Shown: in pieces, positions 25,599-33,996 of the stretch | Position numbering within the stretch: position 1 is the stretch's first letter | Layout: each line of letters opens with the position of its first letter | Assembly: GCA_021202635.1 (NCBI GenBank) | Contig: JAJQCQ010000001.1 | Location: forward strand, 1 to 53,749 | Source: Lachnospiraceae bacterium | Lineage (GTDB): Bacteria; Bacillota; Clostridia; Lachnospirales; Lachnospiraceae | Direction of reading: 5' to 3' | Length of the DNA stretch: 53,749 bases | Notes under the pieces: model-generated | What the model was told of the DNA's origin: nothing | What the model saw: only the letters and a program-made list of their open reading frames with translations | Database searches by the model: none | Position numbers and translations under genes: made by a program

Positions 25599-25822
25599 CC
25601 CTGCACCTCCTCGCAGATTTTTCGCAGTAAAAATTTTCCATCACCTGATGTCAGAGTAGAAAACCATCCGGATTTGAAAAATCTTGTAATTTCATCTCTC
25701 ACAGCCTGCGCATCCCTGTTATTCGGATTACGCTTCAACTTTTTTAATGCGTCCCGCAGGTCACGAACCGCCTGAAGGATAATGGCGTTTGCCAGCTGTT
25801 CATAATTTCTGATGTCGCACAT
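25595..25822 (-). CDS. Small conserved phage protein
   Basis: 75 residues from the ATG at 25822, with GGAGG 9 bases upstream. The sequence (QLANAIILQAVRDLRDALKK, RDEITRFFKSGWFSTLTSGD) resembles a small early protein that commonly precedes the DUF1492 gene in Lachnospiraceae prophages. Function unknown. Its stop overlaps the next ATG. Confidence 0.65.
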   Translation of the reverse strand: MCDIRNYEQLANAIILQAVRDLRDALKKLKRNPNNRDAQAVRDEITRFFKSGWFSTLTSGDGKFLLRKICEEVQG

Positions 25823-25886
25823 AAGCGATACCTCCATTCGTGGTTTTTGATTGTGGCATCGTTGCGCTGCGGCAGTGTTCTATGTA

Positions 25887-26012
25887 TCAATGCAGAGCGG
25901 TCTCGATTGCGCCGCGCACCTCATCCACCGAACGCACCATCAGAGCGGTGCCTCCTGCGGAGAGAATTTTTCTTATGGTTGCTTCCTGAAGTTTCGCAGG
26001 CTCTCCATCTTC
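25887..26012 (-). pseudogene. VRR-NUC nuclease C-terminal fragment
   Basis: The minus strand encodes LQEATIRKILSAGGTALMVR then SVDEVRGAIETALH before a stop at 25887. This is the typical end of phage VRR-NUC (Holliday-junction-like) nucleases. The catalytic N-terminal part is missing, and the fragment is joined to a helicase fragment in another frame at about 26012. Confidence 0.55.
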
Positions 26013-26203
26013 TGTAAAAAATCGTCCATCATCCATCTGCGAAAAACTGGTGTATGATTCCCATAACCCGCCATGTCAAAATACCTGCTGCGGAAGGAAT
26101 AAAATGACGTTCCAAATATCTGCGGATTTAAAAACCGATATTGTGAGAACACATCCATCTCATGGTTGGTAATTACCGTCCCTGTCAGCAGAAGCTTATA
26201 TTT
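26008..26203 (-). pseudogene. Phage SNF2-like helicase fragment
   Basis: About 65 residues (KLLLTGTVITNHEMDVFSQY then RFLNPQIFG, SRYFDMAGYGNHTPVF) match the middle of SNF2/DEAH helicases common in Firmicute prophages, around motif III (LTGT). Both ends are missing. Confidence 0.6.
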
Positions 26204-26231
26204 TGCCCTGTCTCCGACATAGTGCAAAATA

Positions 26232-26272
26232 ATAAAAAAGCCTACAGGCGTTTCGAAAGAACACCTATAGGC
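26232..26272 (-). terminator. Terminator of the HNH-methyltransferase gene
   Basis: On the minus strand GCCTATAGG and CCTGTAGGC pair (one G-U), followed by TTTTTTATTATTTT. It is about 110 bases after the stop at 26381, with no gene between. Confidence 0.75.
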
Positions 26273-26380
26273 CAATAAATCAATTTATATTCAGTTTGCA
26301 TCGCAATTACTTATTCCAGTATAAGTCAGCTAAATTGTCTTCTCTGCCTCAATTGTTTCAATGTCTGGATTCTCATATAA

Positions 26381-28075
26381 TCATTTCTCAGCAATTGCAT
26401 TTACCCAGTTTTCTCCCTGCCTCATTTTTCTAACATCCTCAGTAATAAAAATATCGCATACCGTAAACCCATTACTCTCCAAAAGTGTTATCAACGAACC
26501 TTCATCATAATCATTAAATAACCGTCCCTGTGCGATTCGCTCCTCAGTTCCGTATTTAAATGATGCGTATAATATTCCATTTGGCTTTAAGGCAGTTCTC
26601 AAATTCTTCATAACCATATTTATTTCACTCTTCACCACATGAAGCAGAGAAGCGCACGCCCATATTCCATCAAACTCATTATGAAAATTCATTTTCTCAA
26701 ATGAAAGCTGCAAAACATTCTTTCCTAAAAGTTTTTCCGCTTCTTCACACATTTTCTCCGACGCATCCATAGCTGTCACAGCAAACCCGTTGTCCATAAA
26801 CACTTTGCTGTCTCTCCCGCTACCGCAGCCCGCATCCAAAATATATGCTCCTTCCGGAAGGCAGGTCATAAACTTGTCCCTGCATAAACTCATATCTGCA
26901 CCTGCTGTCGCCGCGCAGTATTCTTCCCCATGCTCATTATAATAAGATAATGTCTGGTTCATTTTTTCTCCATGATAAATCCAACTGTCAAATCCACAAT
27001 TCTGTGCCGATTGGTATACCGGTCGAATCACACTCTCCAATTGTTCAGAAAACGTCGAGAAATTCTGTCCTTCCCGATATAATCGATATCTAATATCCAC
27101 ACTGTTTAAATGATCCCTGGCACATTTATCAAATTCCGTATGTACCTTTTCATTTTCCCAGACCATTTCATACGCGCCATACTCCACTCGTGCAAATTCA
27201 GGAAAATAAGTAGTCCAGTCCGGGAGATGATTGCTCTTGCTGCTATTGATACTCTTTGTAGTTGGATGCAAATTCCACAGCTCATCATGTGCCACAAATG
27301 ACCACGGCACAAAATGATCGATAGAAATATCTTTACTATCAACATCTAACAGATTGTGCCCGTAGATTTCCTGCATAGGCTGTAGCGACAACAACAGTTT
27401 CCAGTAATGCTTTACTTTTTCCAGTTTTCTCTCCTGCGGTGGATATAGCTTGTCCGCAATGCCTGGTACGCTTGGATTCCGTTTTTGCAGATACAAAATC
27501 ATATTATACTGAAGCCAGCCTTTTACAATCTCCTGATTCTTATGAATATACTGACACCAGTCTTCCTGAATACAAATCGTTGTCTGCATCCCATGCAACG
27601 CATTAAAATAATAAATCAGCCGTCGTTCCTGATTGATTCTCCTTGCCAGTTCCGATTCAGACACATCCCAGCCTTTTCCTTTCAACTGATGCATAAATGG
27701 TGCCTGCAGGCGATATGGAACATTTCTGGTCAATGTCCGTTTTTGTCTGGTAATCTCCGGATTCTGGCAATGATTCAGATACTCAATAAGAACAGATTTC
27801 TTTTCTGACGACTTCATTCCGCTTATTTTCTGAATATCATGAACCACTCGCTCCAGCGTATCCCTCGGTCCGAGATTTAAATGATATTCTGTAACCATAT
27901 ACCAGGCATCCGCAATCATTTCATCAATCAGTTCCTCATACGTGAGAACAGTCTTTCCCTCCAGTACCTTTGTCACAATCGCCTGAAGCCAAAAAAATTT
28001 ATAACATTCACTGGTGTTGTCAAAGAGACGGCTTAAATGTTGAATTTCCAGTTCGTCTGAATAGGGCAGCTGCAT
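26381..28075 (-). CDS. HNH endonuclease-methyltransferase fusion protein
   Basis: 564 residues from ATG 28075, with GAAAGG 8 bases upstream; an ATG at 28093 overlapping the rlmD stop is the alternative. Residues 1-310 form an HNH-type module (ISIDHFVPWSFVAHDELWNL then HPTTKSINSSKSNHLPDW). Residues about 355-564 form a class I SAM methyltransferase (motif I AYILDAGCGSGRDSKVF, then DGIWACASLLHV, LKPNGILYASFKYG). It starts 8 bases after the rlmD stop and ends at a good terminator. The N-terminal module recurs at 14734-15799 with another C-terminus. Role unknown; defence or DNA repair are possible. Confidence 0.75.
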   Translation of the reverse strand: MQLPYSDELEIQHLSRLFDNTSECYKFFWLQAIVTKVLEGKTVLTYEELIDEMIADAWYMVTEYHLNLGPRDTLERVVHDIQKISGMKSSEKKSVLIEYLNHCQNPEITRQKRTLTRNVPYRLQAPFMHQLKGKGWDVSESELARRINQERRLIYYFNALHGMQTTICIQEDWCQYIHKNQEIVKGWLQYNMILYLQKRNPSVPGIADKLYPPQERKLEKVKHYWKLLLSLQPMQEIYGHNLLDVDSKDISIDHFVPWSFVAHDELWNLHPTTKSINSSKSNHLPDWTTYFPEFARVEYGAYEMVWENEKVHTEFDKCARDHLNSVDIRYRLYREGQNFSTFSEQLESVIRPVYQSAQNCGFDSWIYHGEKMNQTLSYYNEHGEEYCAATAGADMSLCRDKFMTCLPEGAYILDAGCGSGRDSKVFMDNGFAVTAMDASEKMCEEAEKLLGKNVLQLSFEKMNFHNEFDGIWACASLLHVVKSEINMVMKNLRTALKPNGILYASFKYGTEERIAQGRLFNDYDEGSLITLLESNGFTVCDIFITEDVRKMRQGENWVNAIAEK

Positions 28076-28084
28076 TGCGTATTC
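27136..28084. repeat. Long direct repeat, right copy
   Basis: Partner of 14998-15806. Beyond 28084, similarity continues at a lower level through the rlmD tail to about 28130. It bounds the AbiE/prophage island on the right. Confidence 0.85.
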
Positions 28085-29462
28085 ACCTTTCATATGACAT
28101 TAATGCGACATTTTCGACGTGGCACGAATTCGCAAACATTTCCGTCGGACAGACTTTTCTCAGCTCGTACCCGCCCGCGCACAGATATTTCAAATCCCGC
28201 GCGAGTGTCGCGGAGTCGCAGCTCACGTAAACGATTCTCTCCGGCCGGATTTTAAGCATGGTGTCGAGTACGCTTTGCTCGCAGCCTTTGCGCGGCGGAT
28301 CGACGACGATAACGTCGGCATGGATTCCTTCTTTCTCGTATTTTTCGGGCAGGACTTCTTCCGCTTTACCAACAAAAAATTCCGCGTTCGTGATGTGATT
28401 CAGCTGAGCGTTCTGCCTGGCGTCGCGGATGGCATCGGGCACGATTTCTACGCCGTAAACGGCGCGAGCTTTCTGCGCGAGGAATAAGGAGATGGTTCCG
28501 ATTCCGCAATAGAGGTCCCATACGGTTTCCTGGCCGGTCAGATTAGCGTACTCTAATGCTTTGCCATAAAGCTTTTCCGTCTGGCGTGGATTTACCTGGT
28601 AGAAGGAAAGCGGGGAGATACGGAATCGGATTCCCCCGATTGTATCTTCGATGAATTCCTGTCCCCACAAAAGCTTTATCTGCTTCCCCATAATCACGTT
28701 TGTCCGCTCGCGGTTGATGTTCAAAGTAATGCTGGCCATACCCGGAATGGCACAAAGTGCCTGGACCAGGCGCTCGCTCTCCGGCAGGGAGGTTCCGTTA
28801 ATGACCACGCAAACCATGATCTGTCCGGATGCGTTCTCTTCACAAAGCATTTCACTGGAGACGCGGATCATCACATGCCGCACCAGTCCTTTGCCCGTGG
28901 CCTCGTCGTAGGGCTGGATATGGTATTTGTCCATATGGTTCAGTACGATGTCGAGGATGGTCTGGTTGACTTTTGCGCCGAGCAGACAATCCCGGCAGTC
29001 GATAACGGTGTGCGTGCGTCCTGCGTAAAATCCGGCGATCAATTTTCCGTTCCTATCTCTGCTGATGGGAAACTGCGCTTTGTTGCGGTAACGAAATGGA
29101 TGATTCATCCCAATGATCGGTTCCATAGGGGGATCGATGAAGCCGCCGATGCGCTGCAGGTTATTGCGCACCTTCTGTTCTTTGAAACGGAGCTGCGCAT
29201 CGTACTTCATTTCCTGAAGCTGACAGCCGCCGCAGGGACGGGCGACCGGGCAGGGTGCTTCGACCCGGTCCGGACTGGGCGTAAGAATGCGCAGCAGACG
29301 GGCGTAGCCGTAGGTCTTTTTCATTTTCATAACCTTTACCTCCGCCACATCCCCGATTATAGTGTCCTTTACAAACAAAGTAAGGCCTTCGCTGTGTCCG
29401 ATGCCAAGGCCTTCTGTGCTGAAATCTTCTATTATAAGTGTTACAATATCATCTTTTTTCAT
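28083..29462 (-). CDS. rlmD: 23S rRNA (uracil-C5)-methyltransferase, RlmD/RumA type
   Basis: 459 residues from ATG 29462. An N-terminal TRAM domain (1-60) is followed by an iron-sulfur cysteine set (CPVARPCGGCQLQEM), the SAM-binding WDLYCGIGTISLFLA and the catalytic Cys region VDPPRKGCEQSVLDTML with VYVSCDSATLARDL. The C-terminus reads MFANSCHVENVALMSYER. It methylates a conserved uridine in 23S rRNA. Its 3' end directly abuts the HNH fusion gene, and a similar tail is found at 15808-16000. Confidence 0.9.
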   Translation of the reverse strand: MKKDDIVTLIIEDFSTEGLGIGHSEGLTLFVKDTIIGDVAEVKVMKMKKTYGYARLLRILTPSPDRVEAPCPVARPCGGCQLQEMKYDAQLRFKEQKVRNNLQRIGGFIDPPMEPIIGMNHPFRYRNKAQFPISRDRNGKLIAGFYAGRTHTVIDCRDCLLGAKVNQTILDIVLNHMDKYHIQPYDEATGKGLVRHVMIRVSSEMLCEENASGQIMVCVVINGTSLPESERLVQALCAIPGMASITLNINRERTNVIMGKQIKLLWGQEFIEDTIGGIRFRISPLSFYQVNPRQTEKLYGKALEYANLTGQETVWDLYCGIGTISLFLAQKARAVYGVEIVPDAIRDARQNAQLNHITNAEFFVGKAEEVLPEKYEKEGIHADVIVVDPPRKGCEQSVLDTMLKIRPERIVYVSCDSATLARDLKYLCAGGYELRKVCPTEMFANSCHVENVALMSYER

Positions 29463-29539
29463 ACATGTTTTCCTGTACCGTTTTTTACGCACCTCTATAT
29501 TCTGTTTGAGCTTCAGAGCAAATCGTATCCTTCACGTCT

Positions 29540-30487
29540 TTAAAATTCAGATGTCTTTCTCAAGTTCGACTCAAAGAGCCGATTATACCCCAGCCATTCG
29601 TTGTTGTCCCCTGCGTTTTTCAGAACTTCGCGCATGGTTTCCAGCTTGGCATCCGTATCGTCGGCATAGTTGAGCGCGAGCGCTTCCGCGAGTGCCGGCT
29701 TTTTGGGAGAGCCGTATTCGAGCTCACCATGGTGCGCCAGGATGCAGTGCTGCAGCTCGCTCATCAGCTTTTTGGGGAAGCCCTTGATGTGGCGGCAGCC
29801 GAAGCCGACGAGCTCGCTGCCCATGACAATATGTCCGAGGAGCTGACCGTCGTCAGTGTAGTCGTTCTCCGGGAAGTTGGAGATTTCCTTTAATTTGCCG
29901 ACATCGTGAAATACTGCCGCGGTGAACAGCAGGTCTTTCCGGAGATATGGATACTGTTTTACATAAAAATCACAGAGCTTTACGACACTGAGTGTGTGTT
30001 CGAGCAGGCCACCGACAAAGCTGTGATGAACGGTTTTGGCCGCGGAATGATTTTTAAACGCAACAATAAAGGCCTCATTGTCCACAAAATACATCTGAAT
30101 CAGCTTTTGCAGATAAGGATTCTCTACCTGGCGCATATAGCCCATCAGATCCTCATACATCTCGTCTATGTTTTTTTCACTGACCGGAAGATAATCCGCC
30201 GGAACGTACTCGGATTCCTCTGCTTTGCGGGCACGGCGGATGCTCATCTGGAGTGTGCCCTGGAAATTGGTCACATCCCCGCTTACAAAGACATAATCCA
30301 GTACACCGAACTCCTCGATTCCGGACGAATTCGGATCCCAGATCTTTGCATCGATGGTGCCCGTTTTGTCCTGTAAAACAACATTTTCATAAAGCTTGCC
30401 GTTCTTCGCGGTCGCAGACTGTTTGTATTTACACAGATAAATTTCGTTAATTTTATCTCCCTCATGAAATGAATTGATAAACTTCAT
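29540..30487 (-). CDS. OB-fold/HD-domain exoribonuclease, YhaM-like
   Basis: 315 residues. An N-terminal OB-fold (about 10-95; NVVLQDKTGTIDAKIWD, YVFVSGDVTNFQGTLQMSI) precedes an HD domain (about 160-290): TVHHSFVGGLLEHTLSVVKL, FTAAVFHDVGKLKEI and CILAHHGELEYGSPKKPALA. This is the layout and length of YhaM-type 3'-5' exoribonucleases. GAGGAGGAAGT precedes the ATG. A standalone housekeeping gene between rlmD and dCMP deaminase. Confidence 0.9.
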   Translation of the reverse strand: MKFINSFHEGDKINEIYLCKYKQSATAKNGKLYENVVLQDKTGTIDAKIWDPNSSGIEEFGVLDYVFVSGDVTNFQGTLQMSIRRARKAEESEYVPADYLPVSEKNIDEMYEDLMGYMRQVENPYLQKLIQMYFVDNEAFIVAFKNHSAAKTVHHSFVGGLLEHTLSVVKLCDFYVKQYPYLRKDLLFTAAVFHDVGKLKEISNFPENDYTDDGQLLGHIVMGSELVGFGCRHIKGFPKKLMSELQHCILAHHGELEYGSPKKPALAEALALNYADDTDAKLETMREVLKNAGDNNEWLGYNRLFESNLRKTSEF

Positions 30488-30559
30488 ACTTCCTCCTCAT
30501 ATAGCAGGGTTTCACACTTCCTGCCTCATTTTTAGCACAGCCGACTGTTTCTCGCTCAT

Positions 30560-31045
30560 TCAGACGGTAATCTGAATTTCCCGCCCGCTTCTCTGATAAC
30601 GGTAATAACGCACACCGGCAGCGTCCATCATGCGCTTGGATGTCAGGACGGAGGATGTTCCCTCATATTTGTCATCATCATAGACAACCGTTTTTATTCC
30701 GGCCTGAATAATGGCTTTGGCACACTCATTGCATGGAAACAGAGAAACATACAGCTTTGCACCCTCGAGACTGCCGCCGCGGTAATTAAGAATCGCGTTC
30801 AGTTCGCTGTGCACAACATACGGGTATTTCGTATCCGTCTCATCGCCTTCCCGCTCCCAGGGAAACTCATCGTCCGAACAGCCTTTCGGAAAACCGTTAT
30901 AGCCCATCGAGAGTATTTTGTTATCTTCGCTGACAATGCAGGTACCCACCTGCGAATTTGGATCCTTAGAGCGCATTCCGGCCAGCTTTGCCACTGCCAT
31001 AAAATATTCGTCCCAGGTAATGTAATTTTCCCGCTTTCCTGCCAT
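30560..31045 (-). CDS. dCMP deaminase
   Basis: 161 residues from ATG 31045, chosen because AGGAGG lies 6 bases upstream. Zinc ligands and the proton shuttle are in VVHSELNAILNY (HxE) and SLFPCNECAKAIIQAG (PCxxC). NYITWDEYFMAVAKLAGMRS and NSQVGTCIV are typical of the ComEB-like deoxycytidylate deaminases that convert dCMP to dUMP for thymidylate synthesis. HSE replaces the usual HAE. Confidence 0.92.
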   Translation of the reverse strand: MAGKRENYITWDEYFMAVAKLAGMRSKDPNSQVGTCIVSEDNKILSMGYNGFPKGCSDDEFPWEREGDETDTKYPYVVHSELNAILNYRGGSLEGAKLYVSLFPCNECAKAIIQAGIKTVVYDDDKYEGTSSVLTSKRMMDAAGVRYYRYQRSGREIQITV

Positions 31046-31215
31046 TGTGTTCCTCCTGTCTATGCACGGATCATCCGTAAACCGGGTGTCTTCCATATCA
31101 GAATCATACGATCTTTTCTGTTCTGAATTGTTACTGTTATTGTACCGAACTCATTTCAAATTGTAAATAAGAAAGTAAAATAACTGTTCAGAACGCGGTT
31201 CAAAACCATTGCAAG

Positions 31216-31255
31216 GAAAAATGCCATGCAGATTTTCCTTTCCGCACAGCATTTC
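31216..31255 (-). terminator. Terminator after thiT
   Basis: On the minus strand TGCTGTGC pairs with GCATGGCA (two G-U pairs), preceded by AAA and followed by TTTTT, beginning 15-20 bases after the thiT stop. Confidence 0.65.
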
Positions 31256-31268
31256 AATAACGATTCCA

Positions 31269-31928
31269 TTATTTTACAGCGCTCTCCTTGACCGCCTGCA
31301 GTGCTTTTGCAACCGGCGGCAATGAGATCACAATAATCGTAATCACACCTTCCAGCAGAATATACGAATAATTGTAAATGATCGGGTACAGTGCCGTGAG
31401 TGCCTGCGGGAAATTCTCCGGCATATAGTCCATCCAGTACAGATAGCCGCCCAGCGAGTGGAACGCGCCGCGCACAAGGATGCCCAGGATGTAGCCTTTG
31501 AGAAGCCCGTTTTTCGATTTCCAGAAGACACCGGCCAGGCCGAGACCCGCAAATGCAAGTATGTAATCGCAGCACACCTGGAAAAAGCTCAGCACATACG
31601 GCTCCTGAAGAAATTGCAGAATACCGTAGGCAAGACCGGTCATGATACCAACCTTCACGCCGTACCAGTTGCCGATCAGGCAGATGAAGAGCATGCTGAA
31701 CAGGGTCACCGAACCGCCATAAGGCAGGTGAAACACCTTAATATACGAGGTGACGAACGCCAGTGCCATCGCCATCGCACAGTACACCAGCTGCTTCGTC
31801 GACATCTTTTTTGCCGATCCCGCTCTGCTGTGAAGAAATGACGCCACCAGCACCAGCGCGATCGCGGCTATGGCGCAAATGACGTATCCAAGGGTAGTCA
31901 GACCACCATCCGCAGTTACAATTGACAT
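31269..31928 (-). CDS. thiT: ECF-type thiamine transporter S component
   Basis: 219 residues with about six to seven membrane helices. Hallmarks of ThiT are the LFSMLFICLIGNWYGVKVGI segment, the YGILQFLQEPYVLSFFQVCC loop with substrate-binding aromatics, and FHSLGGYLYWMDYMP near 150-165. There is an extra N-terminal helix (about 10-30) compared with short ThiTs. It binds thiamine and partners with the shared ECF ATPase module elsewhere. GGGAGGAG precedes the ATG. Instead of a recognisable TPP riboswitch, structured element B lies just upstream. Confidence 0.85.
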   Translation of the reverse strand: MSIVTADGGLTTLGYVICAIAAIALVLVASFLHSRAGSAKKMSTKQLVYCAMAMALAFVTSYIKVFHLPYGGSVTLFSMLFICLIGNWYGVKVGIMTGLAYGILQFLQEPYVLSFFQVCCDYILAFAGLGLAGVFWKSKNGLLKGYILGILVRGAFHSLGGYLYWMDYMPENFPQALTALYPIIYNYSYILLEGVITIIVISLPPVAKALQAVKESAVK

Positions 31929-31946
31929 AAAAACTCCTCCCTTTCT

Positions 31947-32044
31947 ATGCGCACAGCCTCGTAAGAATAGTTCCGGCTAATGCCAGATGAGGCCAGCACA
32001 GACGAGCAGGATTCGGCAAGCCGTCTCCTGCCTGATTCCCGCAT
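31947..32044 (-). ncRNA. Structured RNA element B upstream of thiT (candidate riboswitch)
   Basis: Same fold as element A. P1 is AUGCG with CGCAU. P2 is GCAGGA with UCCUGC over CGG-CUUG-CCG. P3 is GGCCUC with GAGGCU (one G-U) over CUGGC-AUUA-GCCGG, with a one-sided bulge. The 3' strand of P1 ends 6 bases before the thiT ribosome site. The 5' strand of P1 overlaps a competing hairpin (GCATCTC with GAGATGC, 32041-32063), so two exclusive states are possible. I see no TPP-riboswitch CUGAGA/ACCC or GAUCUGG signature. Confidence 0.65.
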
Positions 32045-32132
32045 CTCCTGTGATCAGAGATGCAGGCTGCGTTGCAGCGGGATAACTATAACGCAGAATC
32101 AGGGGAATGTCAAACAATTTGAATACTTGCAA

Positions 32133-32507
32133 TTACGCCAGCATCCCGCCCAGGGTTCCTCCACCCGCACAAAGTACCAGAGCCGTAACGGTTTTCGTCA
32201 ATGCCGGCTGCAAGGCTTCCTCTCCCAAAGCCGACACCGCCAGCAGAAGGAGAAAATACAAAACCCCGGTCAGCAGTCCCCACAAAAATTTACGCTGTCC
32301 TGCCTTTCTCCCGCAATACCATCCGCCGATAAAACAGGACAGCACATAAATCACCAGAATGCCAATCTCCGTCCTTCCCGCATCCAGCTGTAATTTCAGA
32401 AGCAGAAATGCGAATCCAAGAAGTAAAAGGATCGTTGTGAGAAAAGCAATGACAAGCGCTCCTGCTGCTCTTCCGATTGCTTTTCTCTGTCCGCGAAGCA
32501 TTTCCAT
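32133..32507 (-). CDS. TIGR04086-family membrane protein
   Basis: 124 residues from ATG 32507, with AGGAGG 9 bases upstream. Four hydrophobic helices with the family's pattern: GALVIAFLTTILLLLGFAFL, IYVLSCFIGGWYCGRKAGQR, KFLWGLLTGVLYFLLLLAVS and a glycine-rich end. This small family is found in Firmicutes and its function is unknown. Transcribed towards thiT, with about 200 bases of structured leader between. Confidence 0.75.
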   Translation of the reverse strand: MEMLRGQRKAIGRAAGALVIAFLTTILLLLGFAFLLLKLQLDAGRTEIGILVIYVLSCFIGGWYCGRKAGQRKFLWGLLTGVLYFLLLLAVSALGEEALQPALTKTVTALVLCAGGGTLGGMLA

Positions 32508-32652
32508 TTTCCAGTCCTCCTGCCTTTTACCTTTCTGAGCTGCAGCTTTTCGCTGTTTTTCACACCCCGGCCACACGCTTGCTGCGCAGCAGATTTAATA
32601 TGCTAACAGCGCAGACGCAATTTTACATGCGCTTTTCAAGGATATGGAGCAG

Positions 32653-33834
32653 TTACAATTTTTCATCAGAAACAGCCTGAACGAGCCCTGAATCGTCCAA
32701 AACCCGGCACCAGTAACCAAATTTTCGCCCACAGCTGCGTAATCCTGACAGCTTAAACCGGTCATAACCAAACGTATGGGCCACATACTCTTCCTGCTGG
32801 CTGCGCAGTCCAGGTACGCCGACTACATAGAGTCCGTCCTTTGCCCTGCCCAGCAAAAGATGGCGGTACAGATAATAGCCATGCTGCAGAAAGTTGCTTC
32901 TTCCCACCTGCCAGCCTTCCTGCTGAAGCGGCAGCAGATCACAGAGCTTAATCTGCACACAGGCAAAAAACTCATCATCCTCAAAGGGATGAAATGCCTG
33001 CCGTCTCTGCAGCAAAAATTCGGCCGGGTTTTCTTTCCGAAATCGTGCCGGATCCGACGCGGGAATTCCCAGGGTTGACATCCCGGGCAAAGCTGTTTCC
33101 TGGATCTCAGGGGACTCCGGCGTGGGCATTTCCGGTTCAGACTCCTCAATCAGCTCAGAAAGTATCCGCACAGAAACTTCCGCCCCTGAACTTCCTGGAT
33201 TTTCTGGCAGAAGCCGATTCGACACCTCAGACGCTGTCTCCTCCGGCATCCCGGATGGTATCTCCGGCGTGTCAGATACCGGCTGCTCCGGTGCCTCTGC
33301 TTCCGTCCCGCGCAGCTCTTCCGATTGTTCTCCTGAGGGCTCCCGGCGTGTTTCCGCTTCTGTCCGCCCTTCGGAGGTCTCAGCCACGTCCGCTCCCGCA
33401 GCCTCAGTGTCGGGGTTCTTCTCCGCTTCTGTCCGCTCTCCAGAGTCCTCAGCAACAAAGCAATCCATCTCTACCGGTTCATCATCCCACACCGTCAGGA
33501 ACATTCTTCCATCTCCGCTCTGAATCCGGATGCCGGTTATCTGATCAAAATAGTATTTCCCGGAGCCGACCGGCGCGTCTGCGCGCCATGCCCATTCTTC
33601 CGGACCACGAGGGTTCTCGCTCATGATTCCCAGCGGAAATTCCCGCTGATACCCCTGCTCACGCACAAATCCGTATACCCGCACAGGCGGCTCCGGCACC
33701 ACCGGAAGAGTCAGGCGAAAAAGGACTCTCCACATTCCATTTCGCAGCTCTACTTTGGCGAATCCCGCGTTCCCCTGCTTTTTTTCGTCTATGTACTCAT
33801 AAAAATATGCAACAAACCGTCTGTATTCCGGCAT
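32653..33834 (-). CDS. DUF6128-like protein with disordered acidic linker
   Basis: 393 residues from ATG 33834 (GGGAGG 6 bases upstream). The N-terminal domain (1-135; EYRRFVAYFYEYIDEKKQGN then AGFAKVELRNGMWRV) is followed by a 150-residue Glu/Pro/Ser-rich linker. A C-terminal domain (about 275-393) carries HPFEDDEFFACVQIKLCDLL and HGYYLYRHLLLG. The layout matches proteins known to me only from Lachnospiraceae. Function unknown. The linker's base composition is high in GC and repetitive. Confidence 0.65.
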   Translation of the reverse strand: MPEYRRFVAYFYEYIDEKKQGNAGFAKVELRNGMWRVLFRLTLPVVPEPPVRVYGFVREQGYQREFPLGIMSENPRGPEEWAWRADAPVGSGKYYFDQITGIRIQSGDGRMFLTVWDDEPVEMDCFVAEDSGERTEAEKNPDTEAAGADVAETSEGRTEAETRREPSGEQSEELRGTEAEAPEQPVSDTPEIPSGMPEETASEVSNRLLPENPGSSGAEVSVRILSELIEESEPEMPTPESPEIQETALPGMSTLGIPASDPARFRKENPAEFLLQRRQAFHPFEDDEFFACVQIKLCDLLPLQQEGWQVGRSNFLQHGYYLYRHLLLGRAKDGLYVVGVPGLRSQQEEYVAHTFGYDRFKLSGLRSCGRKFGYWCRVLDDSGLVQAVSDEKL

Positions 33835-33996
33835 ATAAAACCTCCCCGCATCCATTTATTATTATGCAATCACCATTTTCAGTCAGCCTGTTCTGGTGAA
33901 TCATGGCTGACGTTCAGCACCTGTCTTTTCATTTCAATGCTATTCGAAACGGTTGCATACAAAATATATGCGGGAAGGTTCTCTGTTTATTCCTGT

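Noticed and set aside
31947-32044. TPP riboswitch upstream of thiT
   Set aside because: thiT genes often have one, but neither strand shows the CUGAGA/ACCC and GAUCUGG-UAAUGCCAG core; only a chance TAATGCCAG occurs on the antisense strand.
33122-33626. Open frames antisense to the DUF6128-like gene
   Set aside because: They mirror the GC-rich repetitive Glu/Pro linker of the real gene and show no family pattern.
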